Shown one piece after another: positions 45,699 through 54,048 of a stretch of 64,000 bases of DNA (within the stretch, counting starts at the first letter, position 1; the number at the start of each line of letters is the position of its first letter). Both the position numbers and the translations under genes were made by a program. A model generated the notes under the pieces. It saw only the letters and a list, made by a program, of their open reading frames with translations, made no database searches and was not told where the DNA came from. Source of the stretch: Chloroflexota bacterium (lineage in GTDB: Bacteria > Chloroflexota > Dehalococcoidia > Lucifugimonadales > Lucifugimonadaceae); contig JAJCYY010000010.1 in NCBI GenBank assembly GCA_029262735.1, forward strand, positions 124,001 to 188,000. The letters run 5' to 3'.

Positions 45699-46070
45699 AT
45701 GCCCGGCGTCCCCGCATTCATTCTTCGCAGGTTGTACGTGAAAACCAGCTTGCAAAACACGCAGACCGGCTGGAGCTTCACTTTGAAGAATTCTCTCGGT
45801 TCCGGATACGCAAAAGGAATGCAGCCGCTGAAAATCGACGATCAGGAATTACCATTGACGGTCGCGTCGTTCGAACAGGACGGCGAAGAGATCACATTCG
45901 ATCGCGTGACCGAAAAAACGACGTTCGGGCTCAAGATGAACCGTTCGATCCTGATATCGGTCAATGGCCCGCAGCTCACCACCGGAGCGCACAAGGTGTG
46001 GATGGGATTCATCGTTCCAGGATTCGGAAGGATCGGTTTCGACTTTACCGACGAGGTGAAGAGTGCCTGA
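45699..46070 (+). CDS. Small conserved-looking protein, possibly DUF6379-like
   Basis: I do not firmly recognise this 123-residue protein. It has alternating hydrophobic strands and no membrane segment or cysteines. The pattern of a short acidic turn, GEEITF, a TTG(A)HKV segment and an ending in GFDFTDEV is reminiscent of the DUF6379 beta-sandwich proteins that sit beside sugar enzymes. It has AGGAG six bases before its ATG and overlaps the next epimerase by eight bases. It is probably an accessory subunit of a sugar-processing step. Confidence 0.55.
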   Translation: MPGVPAFILRRLYVKTSLQNTQTGWSFTLKNSLGSGYAKGMQPLKIDDQELPLTVASFEQDGEEITFDRVTEKTTFGLKMNRSILISVNGPQLTTGAHKVWMGFIVPGFGRIGFDFTDEVKSA

Positions 46071-47019
46071 TTCGAACAGGCGCGTCCTGATTACAGGTTC
46101 GGCCGGATTCCTGGGCGAAGCGACTCTCGACCGATTGACCGGTAACGACGATTCGCTTTTTGCGGTATGCGTCGACACAAGGCAAACGAGCGGACCGGAA
46201 GGGGAAACCCGCCGGTTCGTTTCCGTAACTCGAGACATTACCCGGCCAATTGGCGACCTGCTGGACGACTATTCGATCGATACCGTTGTGCATCTTGCGT
46301 TTGTGCTCCAGCCTCAGCGTGACCCGTCGGCAGCCCGAGTCGTAAATGTCGAGGCCACCAGAAAGCTACTCGCCGCATGTTCAGCCGCCGGTGTCAAACA
46401 GTTCGTCTACCTGAGTAGCGCCACGGTTTACGGCGCCCATCCGGGGAACGATAAGCCGTTTACGGAGCAGGATCCGGTGAATCCGGTCTCGGGATTCACG
46501 TACTCCGAACACAAAGTCGAGGCTGAACGTCTCATCCTCGAGCACGGTGAAGCAAACCCTGAATGTGCAATCTCGATTCTTCGCGGCTGCGTTGTGATGG
46601 GGCCGGGCGCGAGCAACTTCATTACCGATTCCCTGGGGCTCCGATACCTGCCCGTGCCGGCAGGAGAGAACCCGGAGATGCAGTTCCTTCATGTGGCCGA
46701 CTACGCATCGGCTGTAGAAGCCCTTCTCAAACAACGATCACGCGGCATTTTCAACATTGCCGGAAGCGGCTCGGTCAGGTGGCGTGATCTGGTGCGCATG
46801 ACCGGAGGAACACCGATACCTTCTCCAGCCCCCATTTTGAAAGGGGTGATTAACCTCACCTGGAAGCTCAAGCTCCAACAGCGGTCGAACTCGGCAGGCC
46901 TCTCGTTCATCCGGTACCCGTGGCAAGTATCGACGGAGAAGATCGCAGCAGAGTTGCAGTGGAAGCCGCTCCATAGTTCGCAGGAAGCGCTTGAATCGTG
47001 GGCAAGTTCGAGAAGGTAG
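46063..47019 (+). CDS. NAD-dependent epimerase/dehydratase
   Basis: This 318-residue extended SDR has the NAD motif TGSAGFLGEATL at residues 10-21, YLSSATVYG near 115 with the catalytic serine, and a YSEHK pair (Y and K) near 147. It starts at GTG with GAGGTGAA upstream. It is distinct in sequence from hpnA, but it ends the same unbroken plus-strand run that begins with the hopanoid genes. Confidence 0.87.
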   Translation: MPDSNRRVLITGSAGFLGEATLDRLTGNDDSLFAVCVDTRQTSGPEGETRRFVSVTRDITRPIGDLLDDYSIDTVVHLAFVLQPQRDPSAARVVNVEATRKLLAACSAAGVKQFVYLSSATVYGAHPGNDKPFTEQDPVNPVSGFTYSEHKVEAERLILEHGEANPECAISILRGCVVMGPGASNFITDSLGLRYLPVPAGENPEMQFLHVADYASAVEALLKQRSRGIFNIAGSGSVRWRDLVRMTGGTPIPSPAPILKGVINLTWKLKLQQRSNSAGLSFIRYPWQVSTEKIAAELQWKPLHSSQEALESWASSRR

Positions 47020-47183
47020 TGCGGGTTTTCAGAGCCGCACCAAACCAATCTCAGGTCGAGATCAGATATTGCCTCGCTGAAGCGGAGTCACGTGAACGAT
47101 CTCCGTATACAATTCGGAAGTTGACACGCACCACCTTCACACCCTCCGGCCCGCCCGGAGTTTGAGAAATCCCGGCAACGCTT

Positions 47184-48260
47184 ATGCCTCAGTCTGAGTT
47201 TGACTCCATAGACAGGAAGATCCTGAATCTGCTTCAGACAGAGTTCCCACTGGTGAGGGAGCCATGGAAATCAATTGGAGAAAGCGCCGGGATAGATGAG
47301 CGAGAGGTGATTGATCGGGTTGGAGTGCTTAAGAAAAAGAACGTGGTCCGACAGGTCGGTGCGATCTTCGATACTCGCCGTCTTGGCTACAGCTCCACGT
47401 TGGTCGCAATGCGGTTCCCTGAAGATCGGCTTGATGCCGCTGCCCAGTTCTTGAACGGTCATCCTGGAATAAGCCACAACTACGCACGTGAGGGCCAGTT
47501 CAATCTCTGGTTCACTCTTGCCGTGCCGCCCGGCCGATCTGTTGCCGATGAGGTTGAGCTGCTCGGACGGATCACAGGCTCAGAGGCGACGAGACTCCTT
47601 CCTACAATCCGGTTTTTCAAGATCGGCGTCAATTTTGACATGGAGAAGAAGGTCTCCGATGCTCGCAAGTATTTTGTGCCGGACGAACCCGGCAAGGACC
47701 GAAACGGAGCATCATCGACTCCCGGCGATGGCTGGAACACCGCACAACAGTTGTCCGAATTGGACACGGTTTTCATCAAGGAACTGCAGGAAGACCTACC
47801 CCTGGAGAGCAGGCCGTTTGATCCGATGGCAGAACGCCTGGGAATGACCGTAGACCAGTTGTTTGCATACGGCGATGCGATGGTCGAACGCAGGTTGATG
47901 CGTCGATACAGCGCGGTGCTTTACCACCGGCGAGCCGGGTTCAACGCGAACGCTATGATCGTATGGAAGGTTCCCGAGGAGCGAGCCCAGGAGGTCGGTG
48001 AGATCATGGCAACATCTCCTGCTGTGACGCACTGCTATCAACGCCCGACCTACGATGACTGGCACTATTCGCACTTCACGATGATTCATGCGACGACTAA
48101 GGACGAGTGTGAGGCGATTGCTATCGACATTGGAGAGAAGACCGGCCTGAGCGACCGCATGCTCCTGTACAGCACCAGGGAGTACAAGAAGACCAGGGTT
48201 CGGTACTTTGTAGAGGACGAGTTCAAGATCGACGAACTGCATCCGCTCGAGGTCGATTGA
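47184..48260 (+). CDS. Fused siroheme decarboxylase (AhbA-AhbB-like, Lrp/AsnC family)
   Basis: This 358-residue protein is two AhbA/AhbB-type modules in tandem. Module 1 (about 1-160) has a winged helix (DRKILNLLQ) and ISHNYAREGQFNLWFTL. Module 2 (about 192-358) has DTVFIKELQ and THCYQRPTYDDWHYSHFTMIH. The linker (163-190) is polar. AhbA and AhbB remove two acetate carboxyls from siroheme to give 12,18-didecarboxysiroheme, on the way to haem or haem d1. These proteins look like Lrp regulators, but the modules and the next-door tetrapyrrole genes support the enzyme. It begins the tetrapyrrole operon. Confidence 0.85.
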   Translation: MPQSEFDSIDRKILNLLQTEFPLVREPWKSIGESAGIDEREVIDRVGVLKKKNVVRQVGAIFDTRRLGYSSTLVAMRFPEDRLDAAAQFLNGHPGISHNYAREGQFNLWFTLAVPPGRSVADEVELLGRITGSEATRLLPTIRFFKIGVNFDMEKKVSDARKYFVPDEPGKDRNGASSTPGDGWNTAQQLSELDTVFIKELQEDLPLESRPFDPMAERLGMTVDQLFAYGDAMVERRLMRRYSAVLYHRRAGFNANAMIVWKVPEERAQEVGEIMATSPAVTHCYQRPTYDDWHYSHFTMIHATTKDECEAIAIDIGEKTGLSDRMLLYSTREYKKTRVRYFVEDEFKIDELHPLEVD

Positions 48261-48301
48261 CGAACCTCCCTTGAGCCAGGACCGACAACGAGGAATCCAG
48301 A

Positions 48302-49009
48302 TTGCCACGGTATTACGGTATCTATCTTGACGTTCAGGACCGGTTGGGAATGGTGTTCGGCGGCGATGCCCACGAAGGGCAGCGCAAGGTCAGATACCTG
48401 CTCGAGTGCGGCTCGAACGTGCGCCTGTTCAGCCCAAAGGACGAAACCTCTCCGGGGCTTCAGAAACTCGCTGCAGACGGTGAGATCGAGTGGGTCAGGC
48501 GAAGGTACGAGTCGGGTGACCTTGAGGGCGGCTGGATCGTGATCGTGGCGGACACTTCAAACAGCGAGATCAACGAGGCGATATCGGCGGAAGCGAAAGA
48601 GCGGAACGTCCTGCTCAACGTGATGGACGTCACGCCACTCTGCACGTTTATCGCTCCAGCACTGATCCAGCGCAACGATGTGACCATTGCCGTTAGTACG
48701 GCCGGGAGCTCACCTGCCCTTGCCCGCAGGCTCCGGGAGGAGATGACGGCTGATACCTGCAACTGCCTGCGCTGGGCCAACGTCGGTCCGATTTTGGCCG
48801 ACGCCCGTAAAGATGTGCGAGGACGCGGGCTCGTGATGTGCCCTGAGAAGTGGCAGACGTTTATGACCCCTTCATGGCTCGATGAGGCTGATCGTGGTGA
48901 TGCCAGGAAGGCACAGGACGAACTTATCGCGGGACTCGAGAGCGTCGCATGCAAGTCCTGCGCGCCGTACGGATCATGCCGGCGCATCGAGACTCCGGCA
49001 CCGCACTAG
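48302..49009 (+). CDS. Atypical precorrin-2 dehydrogenase (SirC/CysG-N/Met8-like)
   Basis: This 235-residue protein should oxidise precorrin-2 to sirohydrochlorin, with possible iron insertion. It has the family plan: a first strand YYGIYLDV, RKVRYLLECGSNVRLFSP, NVMDVTPLCTFIAP with the conserved aspartate, and STAGSSPALARRLRE. The nucleotide-binding loop is altered to GGDAHEGQRK (20-29), where GGGxVAxRK is usual. The tail adds CKSCAPYGSC with C217, C220 and C226, a possible metal site. The start is TTG with GAGGA seven bases before it. Position before hemC supports the role. Confidence 0.85.
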   Translation: MPRYYGIYLDVQDRLGMVFGGDAHEGQRKVRYLLECGSNVRLFSPKDETSPGLQKLAADGEIEWVRRRYESGDLEGGWIVIVADTSNSEINEAISAEAKERNVLLNVMDVTPLCTFIAPALIQRNDVTIAVSTAGSSPALARRLREEMTADTCNCLRWANVGPILADARKDVRGRGLVMCPEKWQTFMTPSWLDEADRGDARKAQDELIAGLESVACKSCAPYGSCRRIETPAPH

Positions 49010-49024
49010 CCCGGGCGGAGACAG

Positions 49025-49957
49025 ATGAGCAAGATAATCAGGGTCGGCACCAGGGGCAGCGATCTTGCCCTCGCCCAGGCGAATCTCGTGATCGATTCGC
49101 TCCGGCAAGCCAACCCTGAGCACGAGTTCGTGCGGGAGATCATAAAGACTTCCGGCGATCGGGATCAGTCTCAGCCAATCGCAAAAGTCGGCTACGGCGT
49201 GTTCGTGTCTGAACTGGAGAGCGCGCTTACTGGCGGAGCGATCGATATCGCGGTTCACAGTCTTAAGGACATGCCAGCAGAGCTGGGACCTGCTTTCAGA
49301 ATTGCCGCGGTACCGTATCGCGAAGACCCGCGTGATGTGATCGTTAGTCGAAGCGGAGCGGGCCTAATGGACCTTCCTGAAGATGCAACGGTCGGAACTG
49401 GCAGTGCGCGCCGGAAGACCCTGTTGCTGGACAAACGACCTGACCTGAATGTGACTCCAATTCGCGGAAATGTCCCAACACGTTTGGAGAAGCTGACTGC
49501 AGCGGGTGGCCCAGATGCGATCGTTCTTGCAGCTGCCGGTCTCAAGCGGCTGGGGCTTGAGAACAGAATCAGCGAGTACCTAAAGTGCTGGGACTTCGTA
49601 GCCGCGGTTGGACAGGGCGCGCTGGCGGTCGAAACTCGAATCGACGACGAGCCGACCATCGCAATGTCCAGTTCGCTTGAGCATCGCGATACACGCGTTG
49701 CGGTAGACGCCGAACGTGCATTCCTGGCCGCTGTGGAAGGTGGATGCTCTGCGCCCGTCTCAGCTCACGGCAGGGTACGCGACGGACGGATATCTCTTGA
49801 TGCATTCGCGGGCGATCCGGACGGAAAACGTCTGGTTCGTGGCTCTCGTGAGGGTGCGGCGAACGCTGTCATCGAACTTGCACGGGAACTCGCCGACGAG
49901 TTGCTTACGAACGGCGCTGCTGACCTTGTAAGTCCCGCAACAGGCGGCTCGGAGTGA
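49025..49957 (+). CDS. hemC: Hydroxymethylbilane synthase (porphobilinogen deaminase)
   Basis: This 310-residue enzyme links four porphobilinogens to hydroxymethylbilane. It has GTRGSDLALAQA near the start, DIAVHSLKDMP near 75, GTGSARRK near 124, and the dipyrromethane-cofactor cysteine in EGGCSAPVSAHG near 240. The gene overlaps the fused cobA-hemD by four bases. Confidence 0.97.
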   Translation: MSKIIRVGTRGSDLALAQANLVIDSLRQANPEHEFVREIIKTSGDRDQSQPIAKVGYGVFVSELESALTGGAIDIAVHSLKDMPAELGPAFRIAAVPYREDPRDVIVSRSGAGLMDLPEDATVGTGSARRKTLLLDKRPDLNVTPIRGNVPTRLEKLTAAGGPDAIVLAAAGLKRLGLENRISEYLKCWDFVAAVGQGALAVETRIDDEPTIAMSSSLEHRDTRVAVDAERAFLAAVEGGCSAPVSAHGRVRDGRISLDAFAGDPDGKRLVRGSREGAANAVIELARELADELLTNGAADLVSPATGGSE

Positions 49958-51480
49958 CTGAGCCGGGCACCGTTTACCTGGTGGGAGCGGGACCGGGTGA
50001 TCCTGGACTAATCACAGTTCGAGGGCTGGAGATACTTCAGTCCGCTGACGCCGTAGTTTTCGATCGTCTCGCATCGGCGAGGTTGCTTGCAAAGGCGCGC
50101 GAAGACGCTGAGATGATCGATGCGGGTAAGCGTCGTGACGATCACAGGATGAGCCAGGACGATATCAATTCGGAGCTCATCAGGTTGAGCAGGCAGGGCA
50201 AGTCGGTGTGCCGCTTAAAGGGCGGCGACCCATTTGTTTTTGGTCGCGGTGGGGAAGAGGCGCTCGTTCTTGAGCAGGCAGGGCTGCCGTGGGAGGTCAT
50301 TCCCGGAATCACGTCGCCAATCGCTGCGCCAGCCTACGCCGGGATTCCGATCACGCAGCGCGGCATGGCTGCGTCGTTCACCGTCGTCACAGGAAGCGAA
50401 GACCCGGATAAGCCGGACTCACTGCTGGAATGGGAGGCGCTGGCCCGCGTAGGTGGAACTCTGGCCTTCGTGATGAGTTGGAAGAGCATGCCGCAGATTA
50501 CGAAATCGTTAATATCGAACGGACTGTCCTCCACCACCCCGGCTGCACTGGTGCAGTGGGGCACAACGCCAATGCAAAGAACAGTGAGCGGACCGCTAGA
50601 TCGGATCGTCGAGCTCGGCAGGTCGGCGGGGATTGGCGCGCCCGTCATCCTGGTTGTTGGTGAAGTCTCTTCGCTCCGGGATCAGCTGAAATGGTTCGAC
50701 ACTCGTCCGCTGTTCGGCCTCAAAGTGCTGATCACCAGGGCGCGTTCGCAGGCGAGCCGTCTTGCGGAAAAGCTCGAAGAGCACGGAGCAATGACCGTCC
50801 AGGTGCCGACGATCGAAATAGTTCCGGTGATAGACAGTACCGATCTCGACCGGGCCGCCAAATCACTGGCCGATTACGACTGGCTGGTGTTCACTTCGGC
50901 GAACGGAGTGCGAGGTTTCTGGGAGCGGATCATCGCAGCTGGTCTTGACGCTCGCGCATTTGGAGGCCTGGAGATTGCCGCGGTCGGCACGGCCACGGCA
51001 AGAGCGCTGGAGTCCGCTGGGCTCACGCCAGATCTGGTACCGGAGAACTTCAATGCTGATTCTCTGTTGCAGAAATTTGCCTCGCTGGAACAACGCCCGA
51101 AGCGAGTTCTATTCCCGCGGTCCGAGATTGGCAGGGAATCGCTGGTTGATGGCCTGCGGGAGCTCGGCGTAACCGTCGATCCGGTTGTTGCGTACCGGAC
51201 GCAGATGTCGGACGCTTCTTCTACTGAGGCAACAAACGCCTACGCAGATGGCATCAACATAACTACGTTCACAAGTTCTTCTTCAGTTGAAAACCTTGTG
51301 AAGCTGCTCGATGGCGATGTTTCGGAGATAAACAGATCATCTGTCGCCTGCATAGGCCCGATTACTGCTGAAGCGGCAAAGGCACATGGCATCGATGTCA
51401 ATATCATGGCTACAACACAGACAATCGACGGCCTCGTGGAAGCGATTCTTACGACTGCAAAGGCTGGTGGATTGGTATGA
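49954..51480 (+). CDS. Bifunctional CobA-HemD: uroporphyrinogen-III methyltransferase and synthase
   Basis: This 508-residue fusion carries a SUMT methyltransferase domain (1-~243) and uroporphyrinogen-III synthase (~250-508). The first has YLVGAGPGDPGLIT near residue 6, CRLKGGDPFVFGRGGEE near 89 and AYAGIPITQRG. The second shows GLKVLITRARSQASRLAEKL near 254 and paired Rossmann-like lobes. The first makes precorrin-2, the second closes and inverts ring D. It starts with GTG and is coupled to hemC and hemB by four-base overlaps. Confidence 0.95.
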   Translation: MTEPGTVYLVGAGPGDPGLITVRGLEILQSADAVVFDRLASARLLAKAREDAEMIDAGKRRDDHRMSQDDINSELIRLSRQGKSVCRLKGGDPFVFGRGGEEALVLEQAGLPWEVIPGITSPIAAPAYAGIPITQRGMAASFTVVTGSEDPDKPDSLLEWEALARVGGTLAFVMSWKSMPQITKSLISNGLSSTTPAALVQWGTTPMQRTVSGPLDRIVELGRSAGIGAPVILVVGEVSSLRDQLKWFDTRPLFGLKVLITRARSQASRLAEKLEEHGAMTVQVPTIEIVPVIDSTDLDRAAKSLADYDWLVFTSANGVRGFWERIIAAGLDARAFGGLEIAAVGTATARALESAGLTPDLVPENFNADSLLQKFASLEQRPKRVLFPRSEIGRESLVDGLRELGVTVDPVVAYRTQMSDASSTEATNAYADGINITTFTSSSSVENLVKLLDGDVSEINRSSVACIGPITAEAAKAHGIDVNIMATTQTIDGLVEAILTTAKAGGLV

Positions 51481-52469
51481 GTCGAGAACTCGAATTCACA
51501 CGGTTGCGCAATCTCAGGGAGACCGAGACAGTTAGACGCCGCAACGCCGAGACGAGCCTGAGCGCGTCTGAACTGATATATCCGATGTTCGTTACGCTCG
51601 GGTCCGGAGTCCGCCGCCCGATCGAACCAATGCCCGGTCAGTTCCAGATGTCTGTTGACGTTGCACTGGAGCACGCGGGATTAGTCAGCGAAAAGGGAAT
51701 CGACAAGATCCTGCTATTCGGTCTCCCGCAGAGTAAAGATGCGGTCGGTGGAACATCAATAGATCCGGATGAAGCGGTGCAGAGTGCCGTACGAGAGATA
51801 AAAACCACTCTCCCCGATGTAACAGTCATTACCGACGTCTGTCTCTGCGAGTACACCGACCACGGACATTGCGGCATCGTTACGTCAGATGGACAGGTAG
51901 ACAACGACGCAACGCTCCCGCTGCTCGCCGCCGCCGCGATCTCACATGCCGAAGCTGGCGCCGATATCGTCGCACCTTCCGCGATGATGGACGGTCAGGT
52001 CGCTGCTATTCGCGCGGGACTGGATGACGCCGGATTCAAGGACACGCGAATCATGGGCTACTCGGCAAAGTATGCGTCCAGTTTCTACGGTCCATTCCGC
52101 GAAGCAGCCGGCTCTGCACCTCAGTTCGGCGACCGACGCAGTTACCAGATGTCGTCAACACAATCGGACGAGGCGATGGCCGAGATTGAAGCGGATATCC
52201 GGGAGGGTGCGGACTTCATCATGGTCAAGCCGGCGCTGGCATACCTGGACGTCATCCGCAGGGCATCGGAGAGATTCGAGGAGCCGCCACTCGCCGCCTA
52301 CAACGTTAGTGGCGAGTACTCGGCGATCAAGGCTGCGGCTGCCAACGGTTGGATTGACGAGGAGACAGCGGCGATGGAGGTGCTGGTAGGCATCAAGAGA
52401 GCGGGCGCCGACCTCATAGTTACTTATTTCGCTCCGGAAGCGGCGGAGTGGTTGGAACGCGGCGACTAG
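51477..52469 (+). CDS. hemB: Delta-aminolevulinic acid dehydratase (porphobilinogen synthase)
   Basis: This 330-residue enzyme condenses two 5-aminolevulinates to porphobilinogen. The zinc cysteines are in DVCLCEYTDHGHCG near 122, and the two Schiff-base lysines are in MGYSAKYAS near 198 and MVKPALAYLD near 250. It ends the operon and converges on the S26 protease gene with a seven-base gap. No hemA or hemL lies in the window. Confidence 0.97.
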   Translation: MSRELEFTRLRNLRETETVRRRNAETSLSASELIYPMFVTLGSGVRRPIEPMPGQFQMSVDVALEHAGLVSEKGIDKILLFGLPQSKDAVGGTSIDPDEAVQSAVREIKTTLPDVTVITDVCLCEYTDHGHCGIVTSDGQVDNDATLPLLAAAAISHAEAGADIVAPSAMMDGQVAAIRAGLDDAGFKDTRIMGYSAKYASSFYGPFREAAGSAPQFGDRRSYQMSSTQSDEAMAEIEADIREGADFIMVKPALAYLDVIRRASERFEEPPLAAYNVSGEYSAIKAAAANGWIDEETAAMEVLVGIKRAGADLIVTYFAPEAAEWLERGD

Positions 52470-52476
52470 GTTCCCG

Positions 52477-52920
52477 CTAGCGCAATCGCCTGGTCACCCT
52501 GCCGCGCAGCGCTCCAATTGGCACCGTTCCAAACTTACGGCTGTCGGTTGAAGCGTCCCGGTTGTCTCCGAGCAGCACGTACTCGTTTGTACACGGCCAC
52601 CACTCATGGAGCGAAGGTATTTCGGCCATGCCACTACCATCGATGTGCGGCTCGAAAACCACATTCCCATCGACAAATAACCGGCCGTTTTCGAACTTCA
52701 CCTCTTCGTCCGGCAGCCCGACAACCCGTTTCACAAGCCATCTGCCCGGCGTTGACGGATCTTCGAAGCGGACGATGTCGAAACGCGCAGGCTTTCTCGG
52801 CCAGCTGTAGGCACGCCTGTTCACAATCACCCACGAACCGTTCGGCAACGTGGGATCCATGCTTGCGCCATTTACGCGCACCAGCTTTGCGGTGATCAGG
52901 TCGAGTATCCGGTCGATCAT
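52477..52920 (-). CDS. sodX: S26-family signal-peptidase-like protease, likely SodX (Ni-SOD maturation)
   Basis: This 147-residue LepB-like protein has the catalytic serine S20 in GASMDPTLP and general-base lysine K64 in VKRVVG, with box E GDNRDASTDSR near 119. Unlike LepB it has no clear membrane anchor before the serine and is very short. Small S26 proteases like this remove the propeptide of nickel superoxide dismutase. The call rests on its position divergent from sodN. An ordinary signal peptidase is the alternative. Confidence 0.72.
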   Translation of the reverse strand: MIDRILDLITAKLVRVNGASMDPTLPNGSWVIVNRRAYSWPRKPARFDIVRFEDPSTPGRWLVKRVVGLPDEEVKFENGRLFVDGNVVFEPHIDGSGMAEIPSLHEWWPCTNEYVLLGDNRDASTDSRKFGTVPIGALRGRVTRRLR

Positions 52921-53069
52921 GTTTTTCGAGACCTGATTGCGTCGTCCATTCGTGATAGATTTACCGGGCTCAAGGGAGACCTTTCCGGCTCCAAAATACT
53001 GCGGCCTGGGCCTTCATGATCTCAGAGACGCAGGCCAACACCAAGCACCCACTCGTAAAGGAGTCCTGG

Positions 53070-53498
53070 ATGATTCTGGACATTAAGAGGCTCGTCGACC
53101 GAATTCTTCCGATTGGAACCGCAGAGGCGCACTGCGATATTCCCTGTGGTATTTACGACCCGCGGGACGCGATTCAAGCTGCCCAGACGGTGATACGGAT
53201 GACTGAGCTCATCGAACAGGTTGGCACTCCTTCCACCGTCGAAGAGCACAACTCATTTGCTCGATACGTGTTGGTGAAAGAGGAGCATGCGACGAAGGCG
53301 AAGAACGACATCCTGGTGATCTGGACCGACTACTTCAAGCCGCCGCACGTTGAGAAGTGGCCGGACCTGCATGAGAAGGTTTGGAAGGCCTGCCAGCTAG
53401 GAAGCTACGTGAAGCAGCATGTGGACATGGCGAAGGCACAGGAGTTCAAGGCCGCTCTCGAAGAGATTGGCGAGCTGTTCGCTGAGTCGAAGCGATAA
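53070..53498 (+). CDS. sodN: Nickel superoxide dismutase SodN
   Basis: This 142-residue Ni-SOD has the nickel hook HCDIPCGIY at residues 21-29. After removal of a 20-residue propeptide this hook becomes the N-terminus, so H21, C22 and C26 act as His1, Cys2 and Cys6. The remaining helical body matches the four-helix bundle. AAAGGAG six bases before the ATG at 53070 fixes the start; an in-frame ATG at 53016 lacks such a site. It removes superoxide, probably in the cytoplasm. The divergent S26 protease gene likely processes it. The gene ends at a strong hairpin. Confidence 0.95.
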   Translation: MILDIKRLVDRILPIGTAEAHCDIPCGIYDPRDAIQAAQTVIRMTELIEQVGTPSTVEEHNSFARYVLVKEEHATKAKNDILVIWTDYFKPPHVEKWPDLHEKVWKACQLGSYVKQHVDMAKAQEFKAALEEIGELFAESKR

Positions 53499-53528
53499 GC
53501 CCGAAAGACCAACTTCAACGTTGAAATG

Positions 53529-53558
53529 AAAAGGCCCGGACTTGCGTCCGGGCCTTTT
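53529..53558 (+). terminator. Terminator after sodN
   Basis: A 12-base perfect stem (AAAAGGCCCGGA with complement) has a six-base loop and ends in a T-run, 31 bases after the stop. Confidence 0.85.
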
Positions 53559-53589
53559 GTTCATGATCTGTCTATCGCTGAAACCGTAA

Positions 53590-53940
53590 CTATTTTGAGA
53601 AGAACTGCACGTCTTTTGCTATGTACTCCGCGCGGATAGGCGACCAGATGTCCAGGGCCTGGCAACCATCTTCGGTTGCCTCAACAAGATGTTCGATGTC
53701 GCCAGGAATCACGTAGTGGTCGCCAGCTTTCAGCAGCTTTTTCTCGCCGCCGACTGTAAACCACGCTCCGCCCTGTAGAACGCGCCCGCATTGCTCGTGA
53801 GGGTGGCTGTGAGCCGGGACGACGGCATTCGGTTCGATGTCAATGATCCCCATCATGATCTTCTCGCCCCAGATCAGCCGGGCACGAACCCCGGGGGCTA
53901 GCTCTTGCTTTTCCACCTCGTTCTCATCGTAGAAGTACAT
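53590..53940 (-). CDS. Cupin-domain protein
   Basis: This 116-residue single-cupin protein has metal-binding motif 1 PAHSHPHEQCGRVLQG near residue 43 (two histidines and a glutamine/glutamate region) and motif 2 GDHYVIPGDIEHLV near 73. It may bind a metal and a small substrate or act as a sensor. It stands behind a terminator hairpin that ends the neighbouring transketolase-like gene, so it is probably separately transcribed. Confidence 0.85.
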   Translation of the reverse strand: MYFYDENEVEKQELAPGVRARLIWGEKIMMGIIDIEPNAVVPAHSHPHEQCGRVLQGGAWFTVGGEKKLLKAGDHYVIPGDIEHLVEATEDGCQALDIWSPIRAEYIAKDVQFFSK

Positions 53941-53993
53941 CCCTGGTGATATCTCCTCGTTTTCGGTGATTCTGGCGCGCCGTCGGATGCCAA

Positions 53994-54020
53994 AGAGGCG
54001 ACGCTTGCAGCGTCGCCTCT
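53994..54020 (-). terminator. Terminator after the transketolase-like gene
   Basis: An eleven-base stem AGAGGCGACGC with its complement around loop TTGCA lies 29 bases after the stop of the upstream minus-strand gene. Confidence 0.7.
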
Positions 54021-54048
54021 TCGTGTTTCTGCACGGTCCTGTTCGGCT

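Noticed and set aside
47184..48260. Lrp/AsnC transcription regulator
   Set aside because: The duplicated modules and the HNYxR / HCYQRP motifs match AhbA/AhbB, and all neighbours are tetrapyrrole enzymes.
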